A stretch of 64,000 nt of DNA from Rhizobium ruizarguesonis (GCF_012349115.1 NZ_PQIG01000092.1:1-64000), one strand, 5' to 3'; positions 24,982 through 34,869 are shown, counted from the first letter of the stretch. Numbers and translations are program-made. Notes: generated by a model from the letters alone, not told the origin.

Positions 24982-27060
24982 TCAAAACGTGAGAAGATAA
25001 TGGCCATTGGCCGTTACGCGGGCGGTCATGTCAGGGAACACAACGACGGTCGTCGTGGGCTCTTCGATAATGCATGGGCCATGGAAGATCATGCCGGGCT
25101 TAATGTTGTCGCCCTGATGAATCCTGGTCCTGGCTGGATTACTGGAACCGAAAAAGCAGTTGCGGTACATTTCCGGACCGGAGAAATTCTCCGAGTATCC
25201 GACCGGCTCTTTGGCTGTCTGCGAGATGCCCGTTTCGACGCTCAAGCGGGCCTTCCAGCTGATGAATTCGATGGCGCTTCCTTCGTCACGCATTTCAAAG
25301 AGACGCTCGTGTGTGCGGTGGAAGCTCTCGATGAGTGCGTTCCTCGCCTCGTTCGACGACAAGTCGGGATCGAGCACCGGTGTCGAGATTTCCCAAACCT
25401 GGCTCGCGTAACGAGCTTCGACGAAATACTCAATGCGGTGCTTGGTGCCTGGCGGTAGGTTCTTCAGACCGGCGTAGAAGGCGTCAAGCTTGTCGGTCAG
25501 ACCCTGCAATGTGTTAGCCAGACCGGCGCTGTCGAAGTTGGCGCTTGTCGTGAAGTGGGTAACAGACTCCTCCGTCAGAATGTTCGCGAAGTGCATACCG
25601 GACGCTGACAAGGCAGATGCCTGCTTCGGGAGCAGCACGTTGTTGCAGCCCAACTCCTTCGCAATCAGCATGATGTTGACGCCAGCGGCCCCGCCCCCGG
25701 CAAGAATGACACTTTCGCGCGGATTGATACCCTGCCCGATGGTGATGTCGTGGATCGCCTTGATCATTACTTCCGAAGCCAGGTTCAGGATGCCGTATGC
25801 GGCTTCTTCAATGGACCGACCAATGCTTGTCGCAACCGTTTCCACAGCTTTGCGGGCGGCTTCGTTGTCAAGCGTCATCCGACCACCCAGAAAGTAATCA
25901 GGATTGAAATATCCCAACACACAGGCGGCGTCCGATACCGTAGGCTTCTGACCCCCGCGTCCGTAGCAAGCCGGCCCCGGAACCGAGCCAGCCGAGTGAG
26001 GACCGACGCGCAGAAGGCCACCGTCATCGATCCAGGCAATGGAACCACCGCCAGCGCCTACGGAGCGGATATCGACGGAGGAGATTCCGAGGAGATGACC
26101 GGTCCATTCTCCACCCAGCCAGGTGTCACGCGAGTAGACGAGCTGATTCTCTCGGACGAGACCGACGTCGAAGGTCGTTCCGCCTGTATCGCAGACGATG
26201 ATGTCGCCGCCGCAGTTCTCGATGGTGCTGAACGCACGGGAGGCTACCGGTGCCATCGAAGGACCGGACTTCGCGAGCTGGATTGGCTTGCTGATGACGT
26301 CGGAAATCTGGTTGCAGCCGCCAATTGAGGTCGAGACTAGGACGTCTCCTTCGTAACCCGCTTCGCGCAAATCGCTGTTCAGGCGACGGAGATGCTGTTG
26401 CATCAGGGGCTTCAGCGACGCGTCGATTGAAGTGGCGGAAGCGCGACGATACTCACGAACAATAGGGATCAACTGGTGCGACAATGTATATGGCAAACCC
26501 GGAAGGTGTTGCTCAATCAATTCGCCAATGCGCCGTTCGTGCGCAGAGTTCGCCACGGACCAGATCAGGCTCACAGCAATGGCCTCGTAGCCCTCCTCCT
26601 TCAACTGCAGCAACACCTTGACGGCGTGAGCTTCGTTGAGGGGACGGCTTACGGTACCTTCCGAACTCATCCGCTCGTCGATTTCAAAGGTCCGGCGACG
26701 AGGAATGTACGGTTCCGGAAAATCGACACTGAAGTCGTGGGGATTGCGCTTTCCACCTTCCTTGAACACCAAGACATCCGGGAAACCATCCGTCGTCAGG
26801 AACGCGGTCTTTGCACCCTGGCGGGTAACAATCGCGTTCGTGGCGCGCGTGGTGCCGTAGATGAACAGCGAAGTTTCCGCAAGCAGCTGGATCAGCGTCT
26901 TGCCGAGCTGCTCTGCTGCGTTGGTGATTGAGTTGCTGACGCCTTCGAACGCTCGATCCGGCGTGGTCAGCGATTTACCGATGGTCAGATTGCCTTCGGG
27001 GTCGGATACGACCACGTCAGTGAAGGTGCCGCCGGTATCGACCGAAATACGATATGTCAT
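24982..27060 (-). CDS. hyuA: Hydantoinase A / oxoprolinase alpha-type subunit
   Basis: ATP-binding subunit of the hydantoinase/oxoprolinase pair, 692 residues. The acetate-kinase-like phosphate loops are DTGGTFTD at 8-15 and CDTGGTTFDVGLV near 290, with ILAGGGAAGVN later, all expected for the family. ATG at 27060 follows GGAGAA and begins the conserved MTYRISVDTGGTFTD; the longer frame adds 14 unconserved residues. It follows the LivM-type permease gene on the same strand. The substrate class is inferred from family and context only. Confidence 0.9.
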   Translation of the reverse strand: MTYRISVDTGGTFTDVVVSDPEGNLTIGKSLTTPDRAFEGVSNSITNAAEQLGKTLIQLLAETSLFIYGTTRATNAIVTRQGAKTAFLTTDGFPDVLVFKEGGKRNPHDFSVDFPEPYIPRRRTFEIDERMSSEGTVSRPLNEAHAVKVLLQLKEEGYEAIAVSLIWSVANSAHERRIGELIEQHLPGLPYTLSHQLIPIVREYRRASATSIDASLKPLMQQHLRRLNSDLREAGYEGDVLVSTSIGGCNQISDVISKPIQLAKSGPSMAPVASRAFSTIENCGGDIIVCDTGGTTFDVGLVRENQLVYSRDTWLGGEWTGHLLGISSVDIRSVGAGGGSIAWIDDGGLLRVGPHSAGSVPGPACYGRGGQKPTVSDAACVLGYFNPDYFLGGRMTLDNEAARKAVETVATSIGRSIEEAAYGILNLASEVMIKAIHDITIGQGINPRESVILAGGGAAGVNIMLIAKELGCNNVLLPKQASALSASGMHFANILTEESVTHFTTSANFDSAGLANTLQGLTDKLDAFYAGLKNLPPGTKHRIEYFVEARYASQVWEISTPVLDPDLSSNEARNALIESFHRTHERLFEMRDEGSAIEFISWKARLSVETGISQTAKEPVGYSENFSGPEMYRNCFFGSSNPARTRIHQGDNIKPGMIFHGPCIIEEPTTTVVVFPDMTARVTANGHYLLTF

Positions 27061-27158
27061 TGGGTTCTCCGTCAAATTCACGTGCGGCAGCGCCGCCAAC
27101 AAAGGCCTTCACGAAATATCGCCCTAGAGCGATTGCCGCGTACGATAAATCCGAACTG

Positions 27159-28241
27159 TCAGTGTGTGGCAGTCGCCGTTTGACTGGCATCCGCTAGTAA
27201 TTTTTCCGAGTGGCGCTTTCTGCCGGTCAGGGCGAAAAGTTCGCGTCCACCAGCGATGCCACCGGGTCTGAAGATCAGAATCAAGGCCATGATGATGCCA
27301 AGACCGATCTCCTGGCTGCCGGGCGGCAAAGCAATTGAAGTGCTGCCGAGCGTAAAACCCCGTTCCAGAAACCGGAGAACCTCGACGATCACCGTCACGA
27401 CGACTACTCCGGATACCGCCCCGGTCAGGCTGCCTACTCCACCGACGACGAGCATCGCCAAGGCGATAAATGTCAGGTTGAGGTAAAAGGCATCGATAGC
27501 CAGAATTCCGAGGAACTGGGCATAGAGACCGCCAGAGACACCGGCTACGGCAGCGCTGAGTACGAAAGCAATTAGTCGAACCCGGACCACGCGAACGCCG
27601 GAAGCTTTGGCAGCAACCTCATCGTCCCGGCAGGCTCGCAGCATGATGCCAAATCGCGAGGTCTGAAACAGGTTGGCGACCAGAACTGCGAAAATTGCCC
27701 CACCAGTTGCTACCCAAGGACCCACGACCGTCGGAATGCCGATGATTGAGCTGACACCGGCGGTGACGCTATCCCAATTGGCAAAAACGCTGTTCACGAT
27801 GATGAGGAAGGCGAAGGTCGCAATCGATGCCGCGATCCCGTTCAATCTCATAATCGCCAGGCCAAACAGTAGAGCAACGACAGCGGGGAGTAGCGCCGAA
27901 CCGATCATGGCCATCCAGAATGGATACTGGTTTTCCTGCAGGAACGTCGGAAGCCCCGACAGCATAATCTGCTTGAACGTCGGTTCTGCAGTCGCCCAGC
28001 CGACCGCGTATGCGCCTAAGCAGGAGAACGCGACGTGACCGAATGAAGTGATCCCTGAGTTACCAATGAAGATGTAAAGGCCGACCACCAGCGTCATTCT
28101 AATCAGCATTTCTGTGACGGAGGTTGCAATGGCCTCATCGCCAACGAGCGTGGTGACAAGCGCGATTGCTGCGACGACCAACGACAGCACGACTGCTGAA
28201 GAATGCTGGCCGAAATGCGAAAGATTTGTGTGTCCCTTCAT
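27159..28241 (-). CDS. Liv-type ABC transporter permease (LivM family)
   Basis: Polytopic inner-membrane permease, 360 residues with about ten hydrophobic segments. GNSGITSFGHVAFSCLGAYAVG near residue 60 and GGVGSLTGAVSGVVVV near 265 are LivM/LivH family landmarks, and the coupling region RACRDDEVAAKASGV precedes the last third. It pairs with the LivH-type permease, whose gene ends 3 bp upstream. The importer probably serves the HyuAB pathway rather than leucine. Confidence 0.9.
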   Translation of the reverse strand: MKGHTNLSHFGQHSSAVVLSLVVAAIALVTTLVGDEAIATSVTEMLIRMTLVVGLYIFIGNSGITSFGHVAFSCLGAYAVGWATAEPTFKQIMLSGLPTFLQENQYPFWMAMIGSALLPAVVALLFGLAIMRLNGIAASIATFAFLIIVNSVFANWDSVTAGVSSIIGIPTVVGPWVATGGAIFAVLVANLFQTSRFGIMLRACRDDEVAAKASGVRVVRVRLIAFVLSAAVAGVSGGLYAQFLGILAIDAFYLNLTFIALAMLVVGGVGSLTGAVSGVVVVTVIVEVLRFLERGFTLGSTSIALPPGSQEIGLGIIMALILIFRPGGIAGGRELFALTGRKRHSEKLLADASQTATATH

Positions 28242-28244
28242 GGC

Positions 28245-29159
28245 TCAAACTCGCTCAATGATGTTTTTAGCTGGGAAGAGACCCGAGGGACGACCGAGCA
28301 GGACCAGGACAAGGATTCCGAAGGCAAAGGCATCTCGGAAGCCACGAAGATCGGCAGGTAGGTAAGCTTGCAGCATCACCAGGAGAATGCCGACCAAGAA
28401 GCCGCCCACAACTGCTCCAACCAAGCTTCCCATCCCTCCGATGACGACGGCCACAAATCCGAAGAGTGCCAACGGAACGCCCATTGTATGGCTTAGAGAG
28501 CCAGTCTGGGTGACGTAAAGAAGAGAGACTGCCGTGGCCAGGATGCCAGTTACCGCGAATGCCATGCCGATTACGAAGTTACCATTCACTCCAAGATACT
28601 GGGCCATGCGGAAATCTTCTGCGGCGGCACGCATCTGGACGCCGTATCGAGTGCCGCGCAGGAAAGCGATCAGGGCAACCATCAATACCAATGTCGTCCC
28701 GATGGTGGTAAGCTGAAGGACCGGCAGGCGAACAGCGCCCAGTTCGATCTGAGTGTTCAACGACGGCCAGAGATCGACGGCCTTGGCACGTGAGCTGTAG
28801 ACCAGAAGGAGACCATTCTGGATAATGTAGCTCAAGGCGAATGATCCGATCATCAGAGTTGTCGCGTTCGCGCGCCGAAGGGGTCGGAATACCAGTGCGT
28901 CTGTGAGCAGGGCGACGATCACAACGATCAGGCAGACCGACGGAAGCAGCGTCCACCAGCTCCAGTTTCCGATGAGCATCTGGGAGGTAACATCTGCGGA
29001 TGGCACGATCAGGCTATAGCCACCGATAGTGATCAGATCGCCATGTGCGAAGTTGATGAGCCGAAGAATGCCGAACAGAAGACCGATACCCAGCGCCACA
29101 AGAGCGTAGATGCTGCCCAGGCTTAGGGCATCGACCATGTTCTGAATGAAATTGATCAT
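28245..29159 (-). CDS. Liv-type ABC transporter permease (LivH family)
   Basis: Inner-membrane permease of 304 residues. Typical LivH motifs are visible: LGSIYALVALGIGLLFGILRLINFAHGD at the start, then RRANATTLMIGSFALSYI, MRAAAEDFRMAQYLGVNGN (ATPase-coupling loop) and GGMGSLVGAVVGGF. It overlaps the LivF-type gene by four bases and is followed at 3 bp by the LivM-type gene. Confidence 0.92.
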   Translation of the reverse strand: MINFIQNMVDALSLGSIYALVALGIGLLFGILRLINFAHGDLITIGGYSLIVPSADVTSQMLIGNWSWWTLLPSVCLIVVIVALLTDALVFRPLRRANATTLMIGSFALSYIIQNGLLLVYSSRAKAVDLWPSLNTQIELGAVRLPVLQLTTIGTTLVLMVALIAFLRGTRYGVQMRAAAEDFRMAQYLGVNGNFVIGMAFAVTGILATAVSLLYVTQTGSLSHTMGVPLALFGFVAVVIGGMGSLVGAVVGGFLVGILLVMLQAYLPADLRGFRDAFAFGILVLVLLGRPSGLFPAKNIIERV

Positions 29160-29905
29160 TGTTGTGTCTCCCGGGCGTCGGAGTGCTGGAAGCCGAAGTA
29201 GGCTTCACGGATAGCTTCGCCGTCCGCGAGATCAGCCGCCCTGCCCTCAAGTTGGATTACTCCGCCACGCAACACGTAGATGCGGTCGGCATGCTTGAGA
29301 ATGCGGTTGGAACTTTGCTCGTTGATCAGGAGGGTGAGACCCTCCGTGCGGCGGATATCCAGCAGGATTTGATAGATTTGGTCGATGATTTTCGGGGCCA
29401 GACCCAGCGAAGGCTCATCGACCGTGATCAGTTTTGCGCGGGTCATGAGTGCCCGTCCGATTGCCAACATCTGCTGCTCACCACCAGAAAGGCGGCCAGC
29501 CGGAAACTTCAGGCGCTCTCGAAGACGGGGGAAATATGTCAGCACCCGTTCGACGTCCTGCTTGGCCTGACCGCTGTCCTTCTGGATGTATCCAGCGATC
29601 TGAAGGTTCTCTTCCACAGTCAACGAGCCGAAGACATGTCGTCCCTCAGGCACCAGGGAAATTCCAAGGCGAGCAATCTTTTCCGGAGCCACTCCGGTGA
29701 TCGCTTTGTCATTGAACTGAATGTTGCCAGAGACAACCGGTGCGCCGCCAGCGGCGGCTGCGAGCATAGTGGACTTACCCGCTCCATTGGGGCCGATTAT
29801 GCACACGACCTCGCCCTTATCGACATGGATCGAAGCATCTCGCAACGCGGTCATCTGTCCATATCGGACTGTAATGTGGGATAGCGATAGGATGGTGTTT
29901 GACAT
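29156..29905 (-). CDS. Liv-type ABC transporter ATP-binding protein (LivF family)
   Basis: ABC ATPase of 249 residues with Walker A GPNGAGKST, signature LSGGEQQ, Walker B ITVDEPSLGL and the H-loop region replaced by LLINEQS as in LivF proteins. ATG at 29905 begins MSNTILSLSHITVRYGQ; an upstream extension of 20 residues overlaps livG and is rejected. It energises uptake through the two permeases. Confidence 0.92.
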   Translation of the reverse strand: MSNTILSLSHITVRYGQMTALRDASIHVDKGEVVCIIGPNGAGKSTMLAAAAGGAPVVSGNIQFNDKAITGVAPEKIARLGISLVPEGRHVFGSLTVEENLQIAGYIQKDSGQAKQDVERVLTYFPRLRERLKFPAGRLSGGEQQMLAIGRALMTRAKLITVDEPSLGLAPKIIDQIYQILLDIRRTEGLTLLINEQSSNRILKHADRIYVLRGGVIQLEGRAADLADGEAIREAYFGFQHSDARETQQ

Positions 29906-29909
29906 CGGG

Positions 29910-30680
29910 TCAGGCCTCCATGCCGAGGTAGGCGGCGAGAACGCCCTCATGTCGTTTGATCTCATCCGGCGTACCGACCGCCAGGGTTTTGCCCCCGTCG
30001 AGGACGTGCACGCGGTGACAAATGCTCATCACGACGTGCATGTTATGTTCGATCAACAGGACCCCGCATCCGAAGCGATCAGGGATTTCGGCAATGTGAT
30101 GTACGAGTTCGTCAGCTTCCGCGTCAGACATGCCAGCTGCTGGTTCGTCGAGGAGAATGAATTTGGGGGCGACGGCGAGGGCGCGCACGATGCTCAATCG
30201 GCGCTGATCGGTGTAGGCTAAAGCTCCGGCTGCGATGGAGGCCTTATCTGCGATGCCAATCCATTCGAGCAGCTCATAACTTGCCGCACGCGCTGGATTT
30301 CGTGCCAGGCCAAGCCCAAGGCCAGTGACCTCTACATTTTCGAGAACGCTCAAGTCGTTGAACAACCGCCCCGCCTGGAAAGTACGCGCGATACCCTCAA
30401 GGCGAAACCGGTCGGCTCGCCAACCAGCTGTGTCCGAACCATGAAGAAAAATCGCTCCTTCTGTCGGGGTCTGAAACCCCGTGAGACAATTTACCAGCGT
30501 GGTCTTTCCGGCACCGTTCGGTCCAATCAGGCCAAAGATTTCCCGGTTACCCACGTGAAGTGAAACATCTGAAATTGCCGCAAGACCCTGGAAACGAACG
30601 GTCAGATTCCTTGCAACCAGGCCGCTAGCGGTGGGCGTAGCAGCGTCATTGCCTGAGTGAAGCGACAAAATGTCAGCCAT
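29910..30680 (-). CDS. Liv-type ABC transporter ATP-binding protein (LivG family)
   Basis: ABC ATPase of 256 residues with Walker A GPNGAGKTT, TFQAGRLFNDLSVLENVEV in the Q-loop area, Walker B ILLDEPAAGM and HNMHVVMSICHRVHVLD as H-loop. ATG at 30680 has AGGGGA upstream. The gene follows the substrate-binding protein gene after a stem-loop, an arrangement that keeps the periplasmic protein in excess. Confidence 0.92.
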   Translation of the reverse strand: MADILSLHSGNDAATPTASGLVARNLTVRFQGLAAISDVSLHVGNREIFGLIGPNGAGKTTLVNCLTGFQTPTEGAIFLHGSDTAGWRADRFRLEGIARTFQAGRLFNDLSVLENVEVTGLGLGLARNPARAASYELLEWIGIADKASIAAGALAYTDQRRLSIVRALAVAPKFILLDEPAAGMSDAEADELVHHIAEIPDRFGCGVLLIEHNMHVVMSICHRVHVLDGGKTLAVGTPDEIKRHEGVLAAYLGMEA

Positions 30681-30701
30681 GATATTCCCCTTTTTTTGTA
30701 G

Positions 30702-30727
30702 GGGCACGCCAGTTAACCGGCGTGCCC
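30702..30727 (-). promoter_or_regulatory. Intercistronic stem-loop after the binding-protein gene
   Basis: GGGCACGCC and GGCGTGCCC form a nine-base stem between the substrate-binding protein and the LivG-type gene; on the minus strand a run of A and then AGGGGA follows rather than T. Such hairpins usually protect the upstream mRNA or partly end transcription. Confidence 0.6.
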
Positions 30728-30739
30728 AGTTCTACGCCT

Positions 30740-31939
30740 TTACTTCTTCAGGCGGTAGAGAACGTCGTTTGGAATATCTTGGCTTATCTTCACTTCCTCA
30801 ATGACGTTCTGTTTGCCGTCCTTGATCTCGGTAACGAACATCGGGATTTGCGTCTGGATGTGAACGAGGTCAGAGAAGGAGCGCGTACCAAGAACCGTCG
30901 GAACCTCCTTGTAGGTATTCATCTCGGCAACTACCTTTTCGGCATCAGTCGAACCGACCTTCGTTACTGCCTGCGCGTAAAGGTCCAGCCACGCATAGAT
31001 CGGGTAAGCATACTGCGTCGCGGGGCGGCCACCGTATTTTGCTTCATACGCCTTCGTCAGCGCTTCGACCTCGGGGCGCGGATCGCCGGAGAATACTGCC
31101 TGTACAGGCACGTAGAAGTCCTTGAGGTCCGGAACTGCACTGTTCCAATAGAGACCATCCATGCCCGTGTTGCTGAGGATAGGGATGTTAATCCCGGCTG
31201 CACGGATCTGCTTGATGGCACTGGCACCGCCAGGCGTAACCGAGCAAAGCATTACGTTGTCGACGCCTTCGTCGCGAACCGCATTGGCGAGGCGGGTGAC
31301 CTGCGAACTGATCGAAGCGTCAGCGTTCTTGAACTCGTCCTTGGCGACAATGGTGCCGCCATGAAGCGGGAACGCCCACTCGTAACCGGCGCAGGACGAC
31401 TTGTTGTACTCGAGCAGGTTGTCCACAAGGACATAGCCCTTCTTGAAGCCACGCTTGTTGATGCCCCATTCGGCCATCGTTGCGCCTTCAACCTGACCGG
31501 CATTGTTGGCAGTGAACGAAAGCTTGCCGACGCCTGCTACACCTGCCTTAGGATCAGACGCGCCGAGAAAGACCGAAATGAGCCCCGCCTTCTGTGCCTG
31601 CAGAGCCGCCGGAGCGCCGTAGTCATAGTCGGCCGTCACCAGAACAACATCCGCGCCGCCCTGAACCATCGCCTGGCCCGCTTTGGCACCTTCGACGCGG
31701 TCGGACTTCGTATCTTGCTGGATTTGTTTGATCGGATGGCCGAGAAGCCCGCCCTTTGCATTTTGCTGCTCGATCCACAGCTGAGCCATCTTGGTGGCTT
31801 CACCATCGTAAGCTGCTTCCCAACCCGTGAACGCCACAGCGAAACCGAGCGTGACGCCATCTTTTGCTGCATTTGCCGGCATCGCAGAACTAGCTACAGA
31901 CGACGCTACCAGCGCCGAAGCAATAAGTCTCTTAAACAT
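30740..31939 (-). CDS. Liv-type ABC transporter substrate-binding protein
   Basis: Periplasmic type I binding protein of 399 residues. A signal peptide (MFKRLIASALVASSVASSAM then PANAA) is followed by VTLGFAVAFTGWEAAYDGEATK and QNAKGGLLGHPIKQIQQDTKSD, the standard start of LivJ/K-like proteins. It is the first gene of the operon binding protein-LivG-LivF-LivH-LivM-HyuA-HyuB. The ligand is not readable from sequence, but the partner enzymes suggest a cyclic amide or derived amino acid. ATG at 31939 follows AAGGGGA. Confidence 0.92.
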   Translation of the reverse strand: MFKRLIASALVASSVASSAMPANAAKDGVTLGFAVAFTGWEAAYDGEATKMAQLWIEQQNAKGGLLGHPIKQIQQDTKSDRVEGAKAGQAMVQGGADVVLVTADYDYGAPAALQAQKAGLISVFLGASDPKAGVAGVGKLSFTANNAGQVEGATMAEWGINKRGFKKGYVLVDNLLEYNKSSCAGYEWAFPLHGGTIVAKDEFKNADASISSQVTRLANAVRDEGVDNVMLCSVTPGGASAIKQIRAAGINIPILSNTGMDGLYWNSAVPDLKDFYVPVQAVFSGDPRPEVEALTKAYEAKYGGRPATQYAYPIYAWLDLYAQAVTKVGSTDAEKVVAEMNTYKEVPTVLGTRSFSDLVHIQTQIPMFVTEIKDGKQNVIEEVKISQDIPNDVLYRLKK

Positions 31940-32534
31940 TGCTATTCCCCTTTTCATCGATTGGCCCAGTACGGGCTCTCAACACCAAACTTTCCAACGG
32001 CGTTGGAGAGTACTGCTGGCCTTTGGCCGTCTTTTTGAGCTTTCCGGAGAGAAAAGACGCTCCGCCGGAAAACTATGTTCTGCTAGGCTCGCTTGGTATT
32101 CATTAGAGCCCGCGATGAGCATCGTTCCCACGATAAAAGGAAACCCTGCAGCCGCGTTCGCGGGACCGATATTTTCTCGAGTTGTCGAGAACTTTTGGCG
32201 CGCCAATGTTCTTTGGCTTGGCCCCGCAAAGAACAAGGTCAGCACGGGTCTCGTCGTCCATCGAAGTGGCGAAGGGGAAAACTGCACGAGCCGGCTCGAA
32301 GAAGATCTTGCGCCGTGCCTTTTGGAAGTTCCCGCCCCGGGATACACTTGTCAGATCACGCGGCTATGGAAACCGCTAGCCGCGAGAACAGTTGACGCGA
32401 TGAAAGTAGCTTTGCAAAAAACCATAGGACGCTCCCCTTTTTGTTATCGACCTAGAAAAGCAGGTTTTCCGACTTAGGGAAGCAGGGATAACGTCCCCGG
32501 TGACTATACTCACCAGCAATAGATGACAGCCACG
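31940..32534. other. Regulatory intergenic region upstream of the Liv/Hyu operon
   Basis: About 600 bases with no convincing gene. It must contain the promoter of the minus-strand transport operon. I see no clear consensus promoter or riboswitch. Confidence 0.5.
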
Positions 32535-33083
32535 TTAGTATGTCGGAGGGGTAATGGCACTCAAGATTTCACTCTGTCCATCATGTAGGTTTCGAAAGCG
32601 ATGTGGAAGGCGACTATCGAAGTAGTAGCCGTCACCCGGCTTCAGAACCTTTTTTTGGTTACCGACGGTGATTTCGACCACTCCGGAAAGGACCATGCCT
32701 GCCTCTTGTGCCGCATGCGTAAACTCTTCGCCGGTGTCAGCCCCGGGTGCATAGCGCTCGTGTAACATTAGTAATTGTCGATTGGGATGATCGAGGCCGA
32801 TGACACGATATGAAATTGTTTCAACCTTTCCAATCTCCACCAAGTTCTCAGACGAATAGAATGGAGAATATGGCAGGCTGGATTGGAGATCGGAAAAAAA
32901 TCCCGGAAGGGTCGTTCCTAGAGCGTCCAATACCGCGCCGAGCGTATCTATTGAAGGGCTCATCTTGTCTCGCTCGATAAGCGAAATCGTCGAATGTGAA
33001 ATTCCTGAGCGCGCCGCCAACTCCCTCACACCGAGATCGCGGCGGCGGCGCAGTTCCCGGAGCTTACTACCAATCTTTGGCAA
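32535..33083 (-). CDS. XRE-family regulator with C-terminal cupin domain
   Basis: A 182-residue regulator like PuuR and SutR. Residues 5-60 are a Cro/CI helix-turn-helix (LRELRRRRDLGVRELAARSG, ISHSTISLIERDKMSPSIDTL), and residues 110-180 a small cupin (EEFTHAAQEAGMVLSGVVEI, LKPGDGYYFDSRLPHRFRN). The cupin probably binds the substrate of the neighbouring operon. It is transcribed towards the Liv/Hyu operon and is divergent from the HisD-family gene, so it could control both. Confidence 0.88.
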   Translation of the reverse strand: MPKIGSKLRELRRRRDLGVRELAARSGISHSTISLIERDKMSPSIDTLGAVLDALGTTLPGFFSDLQSSLPYSPFYSSENLVEIGKVETISYRVIGLDHPNRQLLMLHERYAPGADTGEEFTHAAQEAGMVLSGVVEITVGNQKKVLKPGDGYYFDSRLPHRFRNLHDGQSEILSAITPPTY

Positions 33084-33260
33084 TTATCGGTTCCCTTTAT
33101 TGCACCGCCTGAGAATGCCACCTTCGCCACAATCGAGATACCTGCGTGGAGCTAGCGACTACTGAAGTGGTGATTATAATGAACACGTGGTTTGTGGGCA
33201 ATTGCGAGGGTGCCAAAGTTTCACGATGCTCATCAGGATCATCCCACATAGGAGGTTTTG

Positions 33261-34559
33261 ATGACGTCGCGTCTCGATGCGCTGAAAGGTAAGTTTATAC
33301 GGGTCAAGGAACCGACCCGAGATGCTGTCTCGGATACGGCTCCTGTCGAAAAGACCGTAAAGGATATAATTGCGAATGTCCGTAAGCATGGCGACGCCGC
33401 CGTTCGCGAATACTCTGTCGCGTTCGATAAGGCCAACGTGACCAACTTCGAAGTTACTCACGAAGAGAAGCTCAAGGCTATCGCCGATCTCGACCCGCAA
33501 ACTCGCGAAGACACCGAGTTTGCCATTGCAAACGTCCGTCGCTTCGCCGAAGCGCAGCTGGGCACGATACTCCCGCTGGAAATTGAGGCGCTTCCGGGGT
33601 TGCACCTTGGCCATCGCGTCATCCCGATAGAAATCGTTGGCTGCTATGTCCCGGGTGGTCGCTATCCGCTCCTCTCGGCACCCGTCATGACGGTTGTCCC
33701 TGCAAAAGTCGCCGGGTGTGACCAGGTCATCGCGTGCCTTCCACCGAATGCCCATCCGGCTATGATTGCCGGCTGCCATCTCGCCGGTGCAGACCGAATC
33801 TTCCGCGTCGGCGGAGCCCAGGCGATTGCTGCAATGGCCTACGGTACTGAAACGATTCCTGCCGTCGACAAGATCGTCGGTCCGGGCAATGCGTTTGTAA
33901 ACGAAGCAAAGCGGCAGGTCTTTGGTCAGGTCGGTATCGACCAGCTTGCAGGCCCAAGCGAAATCTTCATCGTCGCTGACGAGACCGCCAACCCCGCAAC
34001 CCTCGCGACCGATATGCTGGCTCAGGCTGAGCATGACGTGCGCACCCGTGTAGGGCTGGTTACGACGGACCGTAAGCTTGCTGAAGAGACGATCAAGGAA
34101 GTCGAAAAGCAGCTCGAAACCTTGACGACCGCTCAGGTTGCCAGCGTTGCGTGGAAGGACTACGGCGAAGTGACCGTCGTCGAAGACGAAGAGACGATGA
34201 TCGCCTACTCCGATTACATCGCCACTGAACATCTTCAGGTTCACACCCGTGACCCTCAGGCGACCGCAAAGAAGCTCCGCAACTACGGTTCGATCTTTAT
34301 CGGCGAACTGGCCAGCGTTGTGTACTCTGACAAGTGCTGCGGTACGAACCACACCCTGCCAACGATGGCAGCCGGTCGCTATACGGGTGGCCTTTGGGTT
34401 GGCTCATACGTCAAGATTGCCACGCACCAGTGGCTCGACGAGCGTGGAGTCGCTGCCGTAGCTCCGGCAGCTATTCGCCAAAGTGCCACCGAGCAACTGG
34501 AAGGCCACCGTCGCGCAGCTGCGCTGCGTCTTAGCCCTCAACAGTTCGCCGCAGAGTAA
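33261..34559 (+). CDS. hisD: Histidinol dehydrogenase family protein (HisD-like)
   Basis: Zinc- and NAD-dependent alcohol dehydrogenase of the HisD family, 432 residues. Family landmarks include GCYVPGGRYPLLSAPVMTVV, RVGGAQAIAAMAYGT, KIVGPGNAFVNEAKRQVFG, DQLAGPSEIFIVAD, QAEHDVRTR and NHTLPTMAAGRYTGGL. HisD homologues outside his operons often oxidise other alcohols, such as sulfopropanediol; the location beside the hydantoinase operon rather than histidine genes favours a catabolic role here. ATG at 33261 has GGAGG upstream. A terminator follows the gene. Confidence 0.85.
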   Translation: MTSRLDALKGKFIRVKEPTRDAVSDTAPVEKTVKDIIANVRKHGDAAVREYSVAFDKANVTNFEVTHEEKLKAIADLDPQTREDTEFAIANVRRFAEAQLGTILPLEIEALPGLHLGHRVIPIEIVGCYVPGGRYPLLSAPVMTVVPAKVAGCDQVIACLPPNAHPAMIAGCHLAGADRIFRVGGAQAIAAMAYGTETIPAVDKIVGPGNAFVNEAKRQVFGQVGIDQLAGPSEIFIVADETANPATLATDMLAQAEHDVRTRVGLVTTDRKLAEETIKEVEKQLETLTTAQVASVAWKDYGEVTVVEDEETMIAYSDYIATEHLQVHTRDPQATAKKLRNYGSIFIGELASVVYSDKCCGTNHTLPTMAAGRYTGGLWVGSYVKIATHQWLDERGVAAVAPAAIRQSATEQLEGHRRAAALRLSPQQFAAE

Positions 34560-34589
34560 TTTGACTCCCAAGCCTCTGCGATCAAAAGG

Positions 34590-34614
34590 GCCGCTAGAAA
34601 TTCTAGCGGCTTTT
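34590..34614 (+). terminator. Rho-independent terminator of the HisD-like gene
   Basis: GCCGCTAG and CTAGCGGC form a stem around AAATT, followed by TTTT. It lies 30 bp past the stop codon. Confidence 0.85.
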
Positions 34615-34869
34615 CAGCTTGTCTTCCTGATCGGACCGATGTGCTGGGATGTTTCCAAAACGTAAAGCTACTCGGACTCGACGTGTTCGGCACGGTCGTC
34701 GATTGAGGCAGCGTCGCCCGCCAGTACTCGGCGGCAGAGTACAAGAGTATTCGATAGGGGACCATCTTCCGCTTTTTGCACCCTCATAATTTCAGCGGCT
34801 ATCGACGGCTATGGATGGCGATCGGCGGAAATTTGAATGGCAGGCGAGTCAAGGCCCGTGCGGACAGTT

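Noticed and set aside
30722..32038. Plus-strand open frame of 438 codons
   Set aside because: Antisense to the substrate-binding protein gene, which has a signal peptide and clear family motifs.
33174..34352. Minus-strand open frame of 392 codons
   Set aside because: Antisense to the HisD-family gene, which carries all expected motifs and a GGAGG start.
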